A stretch of DNA of 64,000 nt from Cepaea nemoralis (lineage: Eukaryota > Mollusca > Gastropoda > Stylommatophora > Helicidae): the NCBI GenBank assembly GCA_014155875.1, contig JACEFZ010005110.1:221285-285284 (forward strand), written 5' to 3'. Position 1 is the stretch's first letter. Every line of letters starts with the position of its first letter. Below are positions 1 to 9,841 of the stretch, piece by piece. The notes under the pieces were generated by a model, which saw nothing but the letters and a program-made list of their open reading frames with translations, was not told the DNA's origin and searched no databases. A program made the position numbers and the translations under genes.

Positions 1-1266
1 TGCTTTCAACATCTCTTCTATCGCCTTTTCCACGATTTCTCTATTTCTTAATGGAGTTCTATATGGTTTTAAACTTATTGGTGGATGATCTCCTGTGTCT
101 ATTTCCATTGTAACTGTTTGCGTCTTCCCTAATTCTAAATCATTAACCGCAAACACATCCTGATTTTGCTTTATAAGTTGTTCTAACACTTCCTTATTTT
201 CTGGCGGAGCTTTTAACTGTGACAACAATTCTTGTTCCCTTGTTATTTTGTCTAGTGAATGTATTTGGGCTTTATTTCCTCTGGATGGATGGATCAATTC
301 ATCCATTCTGACGTTCCCTCTTCTTCTGCGTCCGCGTCTGTCATTTCCCCTTTCACTAGAAGTTTCTGAATAACTTGTTCCCGACATTTCTGCTCTATCC
401 GTTGCCAATATGTCACTAATGTTATGATCTAGTTTGGCTATCACACATCCTCTGTATAATTTGATTTCTCTACCTGTGTTGTTGATAACCATCACTGGAA
501 AGGTTAAGTGTTTATCCAACGCTATTATTCCATCCGGAACTTCCAAACCAGGCTCATCAATTATTTCCTCTTGTAACTCAGTGATTCTGACTGTGTTTCC
601 TTCCACATAATATGGGTTTCTCTTCAGCTTCGCTTGTATCAAATTAACCGACTGTGGTTTTAACGTCGTTGTCATTTTAACTCTAACTAGTGCTGATATA
701 TGCATGTCTTCTTCCATATCTATATAGACGTCCCTGAATTTTAATTTATGTAAATCATAGAAAAGTCTTACTCCATTTTTTATTAAAAAATCTCTTCCTA
801 TCAACATGTTTCTATTTAAATCCTTCACTACATGAAAAAGGTGTCTTATGTTGATCCCTCCTAACTTAAAATTTATCATTGTTTGTCCAATTACTTGTAA
901 ATTCTGTCCAGTAACAGAGTGTAAATTATTATGACTCTTAAATACTCTACAATTTCTTACTATTTTGTATAGAAAACTTTCTTTTACTACACTAACCTGA
1001 GCTCCCGAATCAATTAATGTACGAACTCTATACTTTCCTATTTCTATTATACAAGAGCTATAATCTGTTTTATCTTCTATAAATTTCTTGACTTCATCTA
1101 GTTGAAAATATTCTCTGTTCGACCTATTATACCTGTTATTAACATATTCTCTAACCCTTGGGACCTTATTATTTACCCTCCTATCATAGGTCCTGTCTAA
1201 TAGGTAGGGCGCCGATTTTCCTGTGTTCTTGTACCTGTAAAATTCCTGTGTCCATCTACAACATTC
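1..1266 (-). CDS. pol: Pol: aspartic protease and start of reverse transcriptase (partial)
   Basis: This frame is open on the minus strand from 1266 to the window edge and lies in the -1 frame relative to gag. It holds a retropepsin with the catalytic triad in LIDSGAQVSVV (near 1003-1020) and the later LIGRDF motif (near 790-800). A linker rich in arginine follows, then the start of a Gypsy-type reverse transcriptase (PPISLKPYRTPL, then EKAIEEMLKA at the edge). There is no obvious start codon of its own, so expression by frameshift from gag is expected. I saw no canonical X-XXY-YYZ slippery heptamer in the 70-base overlap. Confidence 0.85.
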
Positions 1267-2210
1267 CTACTCACCCTATTATTGTCATGTCTACCCTGTG
1301 TATTCGACTGGACACGCCTGTTATTACAAAAACGAGAAACATGTCCCCGTTGACCACAAACCCAACAGACAATATTTGTACTATTTGTGTTGACTACTGT
1401 TTCTCTTGTAGGGTATCTCATATTTCTTCTTTCCTCGTTATCATATCTATTTCTACCTTGTAACGTCTGTATTCCTCCTCTCCTATTCCATCCGAATCTT
1501 GTTTGTCCTATTTCCATAGGTTCCTCAACTCTGTCGTCTCGATTACTTCCCACTTCTCGTCCTGTTCTTAATCTAAACCTACGTCTCAAATTTTCCTCTT
1601 GTACCGCGATATCCACCGCTTGTGATAACCTCTCAGGGTTTTCCCTCATCAACTTAAGTTTCAAACCATCGGATTTTATGCCATCTACAAAAATCCCTAC
1701 TAACATCCTTTCCACCTCCTCTCCTCGTACATTCTGTCCTAAGAATGCTTCTTCAGCCAGGTTAATCAATCTATCGCTGAACAATTGTACCGTCTCTCCG
1801 TTATTTTGTTTAGCCTGCCTCAACACCGAAAATGCATGTTGTGGATCCGTTATTTCTGCATATTTCCTTGCTAGGTCTTCTTTGAATTGTTCCCATGTCT
1901 CATCTACTCTAGCCTCTAACTTTCTTCTTATATGATCCGAAACCGGTTCCGTTGCCGTCTGATAAGCCAGTCTCATTTTTTCTTCATCTGTTGCTGAGAT
2001 TAAATAGGCATATTTTTCTATGGAAGTGACCCATTTCTTAAAGTCTCTGGCCTGTCCACTAAACTTCACAATTTCTGTTGCCATCCCTTGTTGTTTAATT
2101 ACCATATTAAGTCGGCCTACTGCTGTTCCCACGCCTGTCAAAACCTGTGCTAAGGTGTCCTGTTCCGCCATGCTGAAATATACTGAAACAAAGCAAGCAA
2201 AGAACCACAC
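1197..2210 (-). CDS. gag: retrotransposon Gag polyprotein
   Basis: This 337-residue frame has a helical retrotransposon-Gag body (residues ~45-220) and one CCHC zinc knuckle near residues 280-295 (CWVCGQRGHVSRFC, spacing C-x2-C-x4-H-x4-C), followed by a basic asparagine/arginine-rich tail. Gag packages element RNA into cytoplasmic particles. The first in-frame ATG of the leader was taken as the start. The stop at 1197 lies inside the pol frame, which overlaps by about 70 bases. Confidence 0.88.
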   Translation of the reverse strand: MWFFACFVSVYFSMAEQDTLAQVLTGVGTAVGRLNMVIKQQGMATEIVKFSGQARDFKKWVTSIEKYAYLISATDEEKMRLAYQTATEPVSDHIRRKLEARVDETWEQFKEDLARKYAEITDPQHAFSVLRQAKQNNGETVQLFSDRLINLAEEAFLGQNVRGEEVERMLVGIFVDGIKSDGLKLKLMRENPERLSQAVDIAVQEENLRRRFRLRTGREVGSNRDDRVEEPMEIGQTRFGWNRRGGIQTLQGRNRYDNEERRNMRYPTRETVVNTNSTNIVCWVCGQRGHVSRFCNNRRVQSNTQGRHDNNRVSRNVVDGHRNFTGTRTQENRRPTY

Positions 2211-2479
2211 AATTTCAACTTCTTAATTTAAGGAATACACTCACTTGTTTCGTAAAACTACAGTTAGTTTCTAGGTTTGGGAACCACACAATTTTACCCT
2301 GATTTTGTTTCCTGACTCAAGCACGTACTTTCTTCGACTCGGCGTCAGATTTCGTTCGAGCACCAGGAGCCTGTGTCAGCTGAAAATCAGTCGCGGAGTT
2401 CAGGTAGCAGAGTTCAGGTAGTCTGTCTCTTCCTCCAGGTAATTTCGTCACTTCTCTAGGGATGCCGGGATAATCTTCA

Positions 2480-2497
2480 ACCCCTGGTTGGGTCCCA
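2480..2497 (-). other. candidate primer binding site
   Basis: The minus strand reads TGGGACCCAACCAGGGGT two bases inside the proposed LTR end. It begins with TGG, as sites complementary to a tRNA 3' CCA do, and matches the lysine-tRNA type site at about 13 of 18 positions. The tRNA assignment is a guess. Confidence 0.35.
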
Positions 2498-2597
2498 TCT
2501 GAGATTTCTAGCCTTTGTTTTCACCCCGGGTGGGGTACATCATCGACGTCTTGAGATAGCGACAACGTAGGTGGCGGCTTGAAAATAGCAAAACTCA

Positions 2598-3120
2598 GGC
2601 TATGGTAAGCCCTTTGGAAACGCTAAAGTTCAGACAACGGCTATGGTAAGCCCTTTGATAACGCTAAAGTTCAGACAACGGCTATGGCAAGCCCTTTGAT
2701 AACGCTAAAGTTCAGACAACGGCTATGGCAAGCCCTTTGATAACGCTAAAGTTCAGACAACGGCTATGGCAAGCCCTTTGATAACGCTAAAGTTCAGACA
2801 ACGGCTATGGCAAGCCCTTTGATAACGCTAAAGTTCAGACAACGGCTATGGCAAGCCCTTTGAGTACGCTAAAGTTCAGACAACGGCTATGGCAAGCCTC
2901 TTGAGTTGTACTATGCAAAGCGACGGCTCTACCAAGCCTCTTGAGTTGTACAATGAAAAGCAACAGGCTATATCAAGCCTCTTGAGTTGTACTATGCAAA
3001 GCGACGGCTCTACCAAGCCTCTTGAGTTGTACAATGAAAAGCAACGGCTATATCAAGCCTCTTGAGTTGTACTATGCAAAGCGACGGCTCCTTAAGCACG
3101 CTATAGCCTCTTGAGTTGTA
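2598..3120 (-). repeat. 41-bp tandem array inside the LTR
   Basis: Eight direct copies about 41 bp apart (starts 2598, 2639, 2680, 2721, 2762, 2803, 2844, 2885) share the core ACGGCTATGGCAAGCCC. They are followed by about five more diverged copies of similar spacing with the core AAGCCTCTTGAGTTGTAC. Internal tandem repeats in LTRs often act as enhancers or length-variable regions; that role is inference. Confidence 0.9.
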
Positions 3121-3648
3121 AATTTGTTATCTCAAGTCTCTGATGTAACAGCCTTACAGAGGACCACCCCTGGGCGGGCTTTCGGCCTCTGTATTTGCAG
3201 ATTACTGAATTTTACTGGGCATCACTTCACTGGTTGTTCCACCACGTGCCGAAACTGTTTCTAGGAGTTATTTGACCGGAGCATGGAACAATAACAAGCG
3301 GCTCCCGACCTTGACAAAAACCTCGAACAGACAGTAGCTCCTTTTAAAAACTGATTCGAGAAAACGTCTGTTCTAAATACCTTTTTTAGGCAGTCTGGTC
3401 TGGATCCTTTGATGGTTTACTAGTACTTCGGATTGCGTCCGCGACGGCAAAATCCAGTATCGTGGTTAAGCGGCACCATTTCGAGTCCTATAACAGTGTA
3501 GGGAACTCGAAAGACATGTTGTATTTGTTGATATAAAGTTTATTTGCACATGATGACAATCGGCTTCTTGTCCTTATCAAAAGGCCTGATGTTAACCTCC
3601 TCTCAAGTCAAAGGCCGGATCTTAACTGCCCTTGCCAACCCAATACGT

Positions 3649-3694
3649 CACGATTGAGCATCTCTCTCCCTTTCACTCTCGATGCTCAATCGTG
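3649..3694. repeat. 14-bp perfect inverted repeat (hairpin)
   Basis: CACGATTGAGCATC at 3649-3662 is repeated inverted as GATGCTCAATCGTG at 3681-3694, with an 18-base pyrimidine-rich loop. It lies just inside the start of the candidate LTR, so it would be in U3 if that boundary is right. Confidence 0.9.
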
Positions 3695-3750
3695 CTGTAT
3701 CTGTTTCCCACTAGATTCTAATAATACCCCAGTACTCCCTTACTGTTACA

Positions 3751-4194
3751 TACTTCATTGCTCCTGTAGCAATTCTAAGCAGCAGAGTGTGCACTTTGTC
3801 TAAGTTGTGTAATGCTGTGCTGGCAGCTGTACACAATGCTGCAGACGCTTGTTCTAGGTGTAGTTGTGTTCTCTGTTGGTACTCACAAGTGGGTTGGTGG
3901 ATCTTTAGGGTGGTTTACTAGAAGTAGTCCATTTTAATCTAGCTAGTTCTTAAGTTCTTCTCCCCTTCTGCCTATATGATCACACCCCCAGTTCTATGAA
4001 TGACTACTGAAATCTCCACATACTAACCGTTTTTCTTTACATGGAGTAAACGCAAGTGAGCCATTGTTGGGACTGTATTAATTCAGCATGTGAACATCTG
4101 TATTTTCCATTCTGAATTGTAGTGTCTGATATTCTGTCCCCTCCACACATTGAACTATCTGTCATATTGTTTTTTTACATAATGTTACTTTCCT
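3751..4194. other. non-coding stretch between LTR and repeats
   Basis: AT-rich single-copy-looking sequence with no open frame or recognisable element. It is probably intron 2 of the intermediate-filament gene that ends its visible exon 2 at 4699. Confidence 0.5.
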
Positions 4195-4300
4195 CTGGAG
4201 TAAACAAGGCAGGCTGAGAGAGGGACCATGCTGCATGGGCAACACATGTTCTCTACAATTCAGCCCAGGCTTTGTGCTATAGAGAGGTATGACTCAATTT
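4195..4300 (+). repeat. Rep-1 dispersed repeat, partial copy
   Basis: Shares GGACCATGCTGCATGGGCAA and CCCAGGCTTTGTGCTATAGA with the fuller copies at 5110, 14100 and 33485. Only one end of the family is present. Confidence 0.75.
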
Positions 4301-4698
4301 TACAAACTATTGACTCAATTTTAAAGATATCTATCAAGATGGCAAGGTGCCAGTCAATTCCCCTTTTTTCATGTGTTGCCAAAACAATTCAATTCACATT
4401 ATGTCAAACCACAAGAAATCAAACTAAAAAAAAACAATATAAAATCAAACCAAACACAGTCTAATGATGCCAGACTATGGTCAGTGTGAAACCTCAGGGT
4501 TAGACATGAACCTTGAGAGAACATTTCATTACCAAATATAGTAAAACTCTCTTGTGCTTTGACAGTCAATAGGAGTGACATTTTAAAATAGTTCCATGCA
4601 TTCAGTCACCCACTGACACATCGCTGACCATCCATCCATTACCACTAACTTTCTGACACCCATTCACATACAAATATTTAGCACATTAATTAACTCAC

Positions 4699-4884
4699 CT
4701 ATGTTTCCACTGGTCTACTTCCCTTGTCAAATTATCCACACATCTTTTAAGCTGATCCACATTTTCTTGTGATTGCAACTTCCTGTGTGCTGCTTGCAAC
4801 TCAGACTCTAAATTCTCAATGTTTCCATGCAGAACACTGATTTCTGTCAACAACTTTGTGTTCTTGTTGGTCTCATGTGACAGC
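4699..4884 (-). CDS. intermediate filament protein, exon 2 (coil 1B region)
   Basis: A 186-bp exon between an acceptor (TACCGCTAG at 4885-4893) and a donor (GTGAGT starting at 4698). It encodes a 62-residue charged, heptad-rich coiled coil (NIENLESELQAAHRKLQSQ, then LTREVDQWKHR) without prolines or glycine runs, matching coil 1B of lamins and cytoplasmic intermediate filaments. Both flanking introns are phase 2; joining to the exon at 9528-9769 makes an arginine codon (AG+G) and keeps the coiled coil in register. No exon 3 is recognisable down to position 1, where a Gypsy element occupies the DNA. Confidence 0.7.
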
Positions 4885-5109
4885 CTAGCGGTAGAACAAA
4901 AAATATTCAAGCACTATACATTAAGATCGTGTCAGGTCTCAATCAGTTATCTCTAAGCTACTGTACAACAGTGGATGATACTACCTGCTTTCTGTTAGGG
5001 CCGATTGCTTGGTACACGCTCATCAAACCCGAAACCCCACATTGTGCCAACAGCTTTGGGTGGAGGACTGCAATTGGGAGGGTACAAGCCTTATCCTTGT
5101 GCAAGGGAA

Positions 5110-5420
5110 TTCAACCTAAAGACTAAATATCATGGCAGGGCAGACCAGACCCCAAGCCTTGGTCAGCAGCTGGTCTAGGATCAAGACTCTGACAGGCAGA
5201 CAGATAGAGCATTGCTTTGCTGATCTGGCAACTTCTTTTGTTCCAGATGTATTGGTTTTACCTTTCATGTAGAGTAAACTAGGCAGGCAGAGAGAGGGAT
5301 CATGCTGCATAGGCAACACATGGTCTCTAAAATTCTGCCCAGGCTTTGTGCTATAGAGAGGTATAACTCACTCCCTGGTCCCCACCATGGGTTTTAGTTA
5401 TTATGCCTTTTTTGCAGCAC
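5110..5420 (+). repeat. Rep-1 dispersed repeat, near-complete copy
   Basis: About 310 bp shared with an inverted copy at 14100-14412 and a partial one at 33485-33725. Shared blocks include CAGGGCAGACCAG, GCATTGCTTTGCTGATC, TAGAGTAAACTAGGCAGGC and AGAGGTATAACTC. No coding potential or tRNA-like boxes were seen, so it is an unclassified non-autonomous repeat. Confidence 0.75.
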
Positions 5421-5941
5421 AATGTAACAAAATATCATCTGTCAAGACAGCCCAGTGCCAGTAAGTAAGTAAAACATTATGAGTAACTAACATTGAATGC
5501 CTGGAAAAGGCTAACTTCTTCTTCATTCGTCTATTGAAGGGAGCACATCACATGTGGTTATGCAGCTCAAAGGTCAGTATGTCTGACTTTAGCATGCATT
5601 TGTCTAAGGTTTGCTTTCTCTAGACAGATTCCATCCAAAGTAATGGGCTCTATCTATCAATAATTAGGTTTTCTTTCCTAACAATTTTACTAGGGTGGTA
5701 ATATTTCAGTCTACTCTTTCCATTTCCAACTGCCATGAGATTTGTAACTTGCACATGGGACCTTCTGTTAATCACCCGTATCTGAGAATGGTAGGTACTG
5801 GATCTCACTACCCAAGAGATCTGGGGGAAGTATGATATCATTAGATGATAAAGCTTCTTGGGAAAATTCCAAGCCCTATGCTTGGATCAAACCTGGTACC
5901 TTTTGAGCCTGAGATGGACACCGTAACATCTAAGCAATGGC

Positions 5942-6310
5942 TCCCCCATTCATAGAACATAATATACAAATATAAGAGGAGGCATGCAGCATTCATTGGT
6001 CATGTAATCTAGGCCACACCTCCTCCATTCATTGAACATAACAAACACATATAAAAGGAGGCATCCAGCATTCACTGGTCATGTAATCTAGGCCACGCCT
6101 CCTCCATTCATAAAACATAATAAACAAATATAAGGAGGAGGCATTCAGCATTCATTGGTCATGTAATCTGCGCCATGCCTCCTCCATTCATAGAACACAA
6201 TATACAAATATAAGCATTCAGCATTCATTGGTCATGTCTAATCCATGCCTCCCTCATTCATAGAACATAATATACAAATATAAAGAGGAGGCATTCAACA
6301 TTCATTGGTC
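5942..6310 (+). repeat. ~79-bp tandem repeat, 5 copies
   Basis: Units contain CTCCATTCATAGAACATAA, ACAAATATAAGAGGAGGCAT and GCATTCATTGGTCATGTAAT; the GGTCATG core recurs near 5998, 6078, 6157, 6229 and 6307. The fourth copy is slightly shortened. Confidence 0.9.
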
Positions 6311-6317
6311 GCAATGA

Positions 6318-6500
6318 GAAGAGAGGCACTGAAGAACATTGAAGAAGAGGCAGGGACAGACCGAGAGAAATGATGCTGGATGAACTGCAAGGATGGCATG
6401 GAGGAATATCATCAACAGAATTGATCCATGACACCATTACCGAGATCTGTGGAAATTCATGAACACTGATGCCAGTTATCAGGACACATGATGATGGTGA
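6318..6500 (+). pseudogene. LINE reverse transcriptase C-terminal remnant
   Basis: One frame reads GRGRDRPREMMLDELQGW followed by a tryptophan/charged tail ending RDLWKFMNT. This resembles the Gly-Arg-rich 'GRPR..W.D' end found at the C-terminus of many animal LINE polyproteins. It is a short 5'-truncated fragment directly after the 79-bp array. Confidence 0.45.
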
Positions 6501-6632
6501 CACATTCAGACAGAGACCATTTTGTCATCTTTTGTTTGATTTCAACTTTTAAATCTGATTTTAAGCACAGCTTGTGTCTGCCTTCTAAATATTCGTAGCC
6601 ACAAGGTATGCCAAAAATTGAGTATAAAAAAA

Positions 6633-6682
6633 AACACACACGCGCGCACGCGCACACACATTTTGCGTGCGTGTGTGTGTTC
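6633..6682. repeat. CA/GT simple repeat with CG steps
   Basis: ACACACACGCGCGCACGCGCACACACA followed by GTGTGTGTGTG makes an alternating purine-pyrimidine and partly palindromic tract. Confidence 0.9.
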
Positions 6683-6955
6683 GCTCGCTTTGAACTCAAG
6701 CGTATTCCATACACATGCACAAGACTTATTTTTGCATGTGGATTAGCTTTCCCTATTACCAGTGTCCCTCACCATCAGGTGAACCCACTCTGATTTCTGA
6801 GGTACTTGTAATTTACATCCTGAAGTCAAGGCCGAGAAGTCAATATTTCAGACCGACTGACCAGTGTAGAGATTGAATCTGCAACCTCAACATCAGCACA
6901 TTGGATGTTTAATAACAAGCGCTTTTATCCATTCAGCAATACTGACCTCTGGATG
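6683..6955 (-). mobile_element. SINE B (tRNA-Leu/Ser-like head)
   Basis: Minus-strand copy of a tRNA-derived SINE. Shared body motifs are GTGGATTAGCTTTCCCTATT, CATCAGGTGAACCCACTC and the head block ending CCATTCAGCAATACTGACC. Other copies are near 9842, 10045, 15315, 26215, 49565 and 54895. The B-box is degenerate here (GATTCAATCTC on the minus strand). Confidence 0.75.
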
Positions 6956-7290
6956 ATAATATGATTGTGGATATGTTGAAAATTGCAATGTTAAACATGC
7001 ACATGTTGAGAATGTTAGAGAGAGCAATGACCAAATATTTACTTGTTTTGAAGGTCACAAATACTCGTCTGCTGATTGCTACACTGCGTCTGCAAAGAAT
7101 TCCTGGCACAAACACCAGCTTCTATGTCATTTCTGTAAAATAGGATTATATTTTTAACAGGACACACAGAAGATTTTGTTGCATTTTCGAGGATCATCTT
7201 TGTTTCATTTCCATGGTTGGTCGTGAATCCTTTGGGAGACTGAGCTTTAACACTTAAGTTCTATGCATTGATATTTAGATGGTCTAAGCC
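6956..7290. other. non-coding stretch
   Basis: AT-rich sequence inside the intron of the intermediate-filament gene; no element or open frame of note was recognised. Confidence 0.4.
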
Positions 7291-7300
7291 TCAGAGAGTA

Positions 7301-7765
7301 ATAACTACTGGATTCTCTACTCTTCAAGGATAAATATAAGAGGGAAATAACTACTGGATTCTCCACTCCTCAGAGATAAATGTAAGAGGGAAATAACTAC
7401 TGGATTCCCCACCCCTCATAGATAAATGTAAGAGGGAAATAGCTACTGGATTCCCCACCCTTCAGAGATAAATGTAAGAGGGAAATAACTATTGGATTCC
7501 CCACCCCTCAGAAATAAATGTAAGGGGGAAATAACTACTGGATTCCCCACCCCTCAGAGATAAATGTAAGGGGGAAATAACTACTGGATTCCCCACCCCT
7601 CAGAGATAAATGTAAGAAGGAAAAACTACTTGATTCCCCACCCCTCAGAGATAAATATAAGAGGGAAATAACTGCTGGATTCCCCACCCTCAGAGATAAA
7701 TGTAAGAGGGAAATAACTACTTGATTCCCAACTCTTCAGTGATACGTGTAAGAGGGAAATGAATG
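7301..7765 (+). repeat. 46-bp tandem repeat, ~10 copies
   Basis: Unit core GGGAAATAACTACTGGATTC plus CCCCACCCCTCAGAGATAAA; successive copies start 46 bp apart from 7301. The last copies drift (GAATGCTATGTTCCCC). Confidence 0.92.
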
Positions 7766-7867
7766 CTATGTTCCCCTTCCCTCAATGGGGTCTTTTATGG
7801 GGGACAATAAATGCAGGATGCTCTGCTCGTGAGTCGGAAACATAAATGTGAAATAAAGGAAGAGCCA

Positions 7868-7895
7868 CCCCCCCCCCCCCCCCCCCCCCCCCCCC
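7868..7895. repeat. poly(C) tract, 28 bases
   Basis: An uninterrupted run of 28 C, one of about eight long G or C homopolymers in the window. Its length may not be exact in the assembly. Confidence 0.9.
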
Positions 7896-7897
7896 TT

Positions 7898-8175
7898 GAG
7901 AGCTGTAGTGGCTAGCACACTTGCCTGCTAGCACCAGTGTGTAAGTGTTCAAATCATCTTCTACATGAGGATTATTTTACACTGATCTGGGTTTCAGGTT
8001 TGAGTCAAAACATGAATTCATCTGTGTCGTCGGAGATCACAATTTGCAGAGAATCATGATTGCCCATGCCAGCCGGCAAAGTACTAGATGATGAACCGGG
8101 CTTCAGGTCAATCTGGCCTAAAACTGGCATCAGGAAATTTCTAGGGAAGTAAAAACAATCCACAAGATATTGACA
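7898..8175 (+). mobile_element. SINE C (tRNA-derived)
   Basis: tRNA-like head GAGAGCTGTAGTGGCTAGCA with a degenerate B-box (TGTTCAAATC), followed by a body shared with 14836-15058 (CTAAAACTGGCATCAGGAAA and AGTAAAAACAATCCAC). It directly follows the poly(C) tract. Confidence 0.65.
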
Positions 8176-8363
8176 ACATCACAAACAAGTCTCAATGGGT
8201 CTAAAAGAATGGGGCAAACATCAAATACGTCAATTATACTCTTTGGACAACAAACATCTTCAAATTAAAATCTGAATTGTGGCTGACTCAGTCACAGGAT
8301 TATTACTCTGAGGAAGGCGATGGGCCTGAGGTTGAAATGGGTAGGAGAAATAGTAGAATGGAA

Positions 8364-8737
8364 ACTTTAAAAGTGTGATAGAAATTACAAGAACCATACC
8401 ATTGTCTTGTAACCTGTTAATATTGTTGTTAAGGAAGTCAAGAGTTTTAAGCATGTGACATCACGGTGCAGATCAACGCAGTGACATCACAAGGCCAGTG
8501 TTTTTGGTCGATGAAGAGGTACAGCAGGTGGTACATGAGTGGTCACACACACGACCAAGATAATTTTTTTCTACAAGAATCCAAGCACTTTATCAGCGCC
8601 GGAGAACATTGAACGCAGTGGTGACTAAATCGAAAAATGATACATTTGTTCTGTAACTTTTCAGAATATATTCACACACCAAAAAAAAAAAAACACACAC
8701 TCACTCACATTTAAGGTTTTCATTTGAAGCTCCCTCG
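8364..8737 (+). mobile_element. mariner-derived MITE, 5' end lost
   Basis: Matches the element at 40380-40922 over its non-terminal 5' part (AGTGTGATAGAAATTACAAG; TACCATTGTCTTGTAACC) and its 3' part (GAACGCAGTGGTGACT). It ends in the same terminal inverted repeat (TTTGAAGCTCCCTCG) next to a TA. Much of the transposase reading frame is deleted and the left inverted repeat is missing. Confidence 0.7.
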
Positions 8738-8784
8738 TATATAAGGGTCCTCTATTTGACTTTTTATTACATACCCAACATGTC

Positions 8785-9025
8785 TGATACCGGCTCTGTG
8801 GTGAAGTGGTTAAGAAGGTAAATCATAATCCCACATACAGCGTTCAAAACACAGCTGCAGGCGATTTGGAAGCAGACTTGCATTGGTTTCTATACAATGG
8901 TATGAGTGCCGGTCGTTCAGAAAGCAATGGTAAACTACTGAACGTAAACTTGCCCAGGAATCATAAAAGCCAAAAAATGCTGAAGTTGACTCTGTTATAC
9001 TGTAAAAGATATGAAACTAACTTTT
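8785..9025 (+). mobile_element. SINE A copy 1
   Basis: tRNA-derived SINE: head CCGGCTCTGTGGTGAAGTGG (A-box TGGTGAAGTGG), weak B-box (GTTCAAAAC), body GGTCGTTCAGAAAGCAATGG and tail ending ATGAAACTAACTTTTA. AACATGTC occurs at 8777-8784 and again at 9026-9033, a probable 8-bp target duplication. Confidence 0.85.
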
Positions 9026-9158
9026 AACATGTCCCTTGGCTTGAAGTAGGGTTCCTTAATTCACACCATTCATTGGTGAGACATATCAAGGGAGAAATAA
9101 GGCATTGGGACACCTACTCCTCAGTGGCAAATGCAAGGGAGATATTGACAACAGTTAA

Positions 9159-9397
9159 GTTAGTTAGTTGCATATCCTTTACAAGACATGTAGGCAACCA
9201 AAGCATTTTTTGACTGTTTCTGACTTCTTGGCAAGTTTACGTTCAGTAGTTTGCTATTGCTTTCTGAATGACCGGCACTCATACCTTTATATGGGAACCA
9301 ATGCAAGACGGTCTGATTCCCAACAGCCCACAGCTGTGTTTCGAAGGCGATATGCAGGATTACAATATGCATTTGTAACCCCTTCACTACAGAGCTG
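9159..9397 (-). mobile_element. SINE A copy 2
   Basis: Inverted copy of the same SINE about 130 bp after copy 1. It shows the tail (TTAGTTGCATATCCTTTACA on the plus strand), the body, and the head end CACTACAGAGC. The two copies form a loose inverted pair. Confidence 0.85.
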
Positions 9398-9527
9398 ATT
9401 TATTAACAACAGTGAAAGTTAAATTAATTTAAGAGACTACATTGCAGTTATAGACAAATTTCATGCAAACAAAAGAAGAAGACTTGACAAAAATGAAAGA
9501 CCTCAGGAAGATAAAAGCAGTACATAC

Positions 9528-9769
9528 CTCAGCGTCTCTAACTCTGCTTCATAGATGCTCTTAAGATGAGCAATCTGCTCATCAAGAACTTTTGTAACTG
9601 TGACAAAATCTGCTGGCTCTGTGGTACAGACATGCTGATTTAACTGTCTAACGTAGCCGACATAGGCAGAGAACTTGTCGGCCAGACGTTGTAGCTCTTC
9701 CTTTTCCTGTAGACGTGAGGAAGGTGCAGGTCTGTTGTGTAGGTCTGATGCCCCACTTATGTAATCCAT
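9528..9769 (-). CDS. intermediate filament protein, first coding exon (head and coil 1A)
   Basis: Starts at the first ATG after an in-frame stop and ends at a consensus donor (GAG|GTATGT; GT at 9527-9526). The 80 residues have a short head, then RLQEKEELQ and LADKFSAYVGYVRQL, which align with the lamin/intermediate-filament coil 1A signature (LND-R-[FL]-A-x-Y-I-x-x-V-R-x-L-E). IYEAELETLR follows, the motif at the coil 1A/1B boundary of lamins. The usual LNDR is LADK and the final glutamate is asparagine, so the protein is divergent. Intron phase 2 matches exon 2. It could be a cytoplasmic filament or a lamin; the nuclear tail domain is not in the window. Confidence 0.72.
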
Positions 9770-9841
9770 TATGAGGTAACTATGAATGTGGTGGTCAAGT
9801 TGATGCCATTAAGTGTTTTACTGAAACAATTAAAACTGTTT

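Larger units (their letters stand above)
1..3750 (-). mobile_element. 5' half of a Ty3/Gypsy-type LTR retrotransposon
   Basis: Reading on the minus strand from 3750 down, the order is a candidate LTR, leader, gag with a zinc knuckle, aspartic protease, and the first residues of reverse transcriptase, cut by the window edge. The gag-protease-RT order and the RT entry motif (PPISLKPYRTPL) fit Metaviridae (Ty3/Gypsy). Gag and the visible pol frame are open without stops, so the copy may be young. The 3' LTR, RNase H and integrase would lie outside the window. Confidence 0.75.
2500..3750 (-). repeat. candidate 5' LTR of the Gypsy-type element
   Basis: On the minus strand this begins TGTAACAG and ends CTCA two bases before a PBS-like TGGGACCCAACC, which fits LTR boundary rules. 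An AATAAA lies near 3540 on the minus strand and could be the polyadenylation signal. The length of about 1.25 kb is inflated by an internal 41-bp tandem array. The partner LTR is not in the window, so the boundaries are inferred. Confidence 0.45.

Noticed and set aside
8790..8860. True tRNA genes at the SINE heads
   Set aside because: A- and B-box-like motifs are present but cloverleaf pairing is broken and each is followed by the SINE body.
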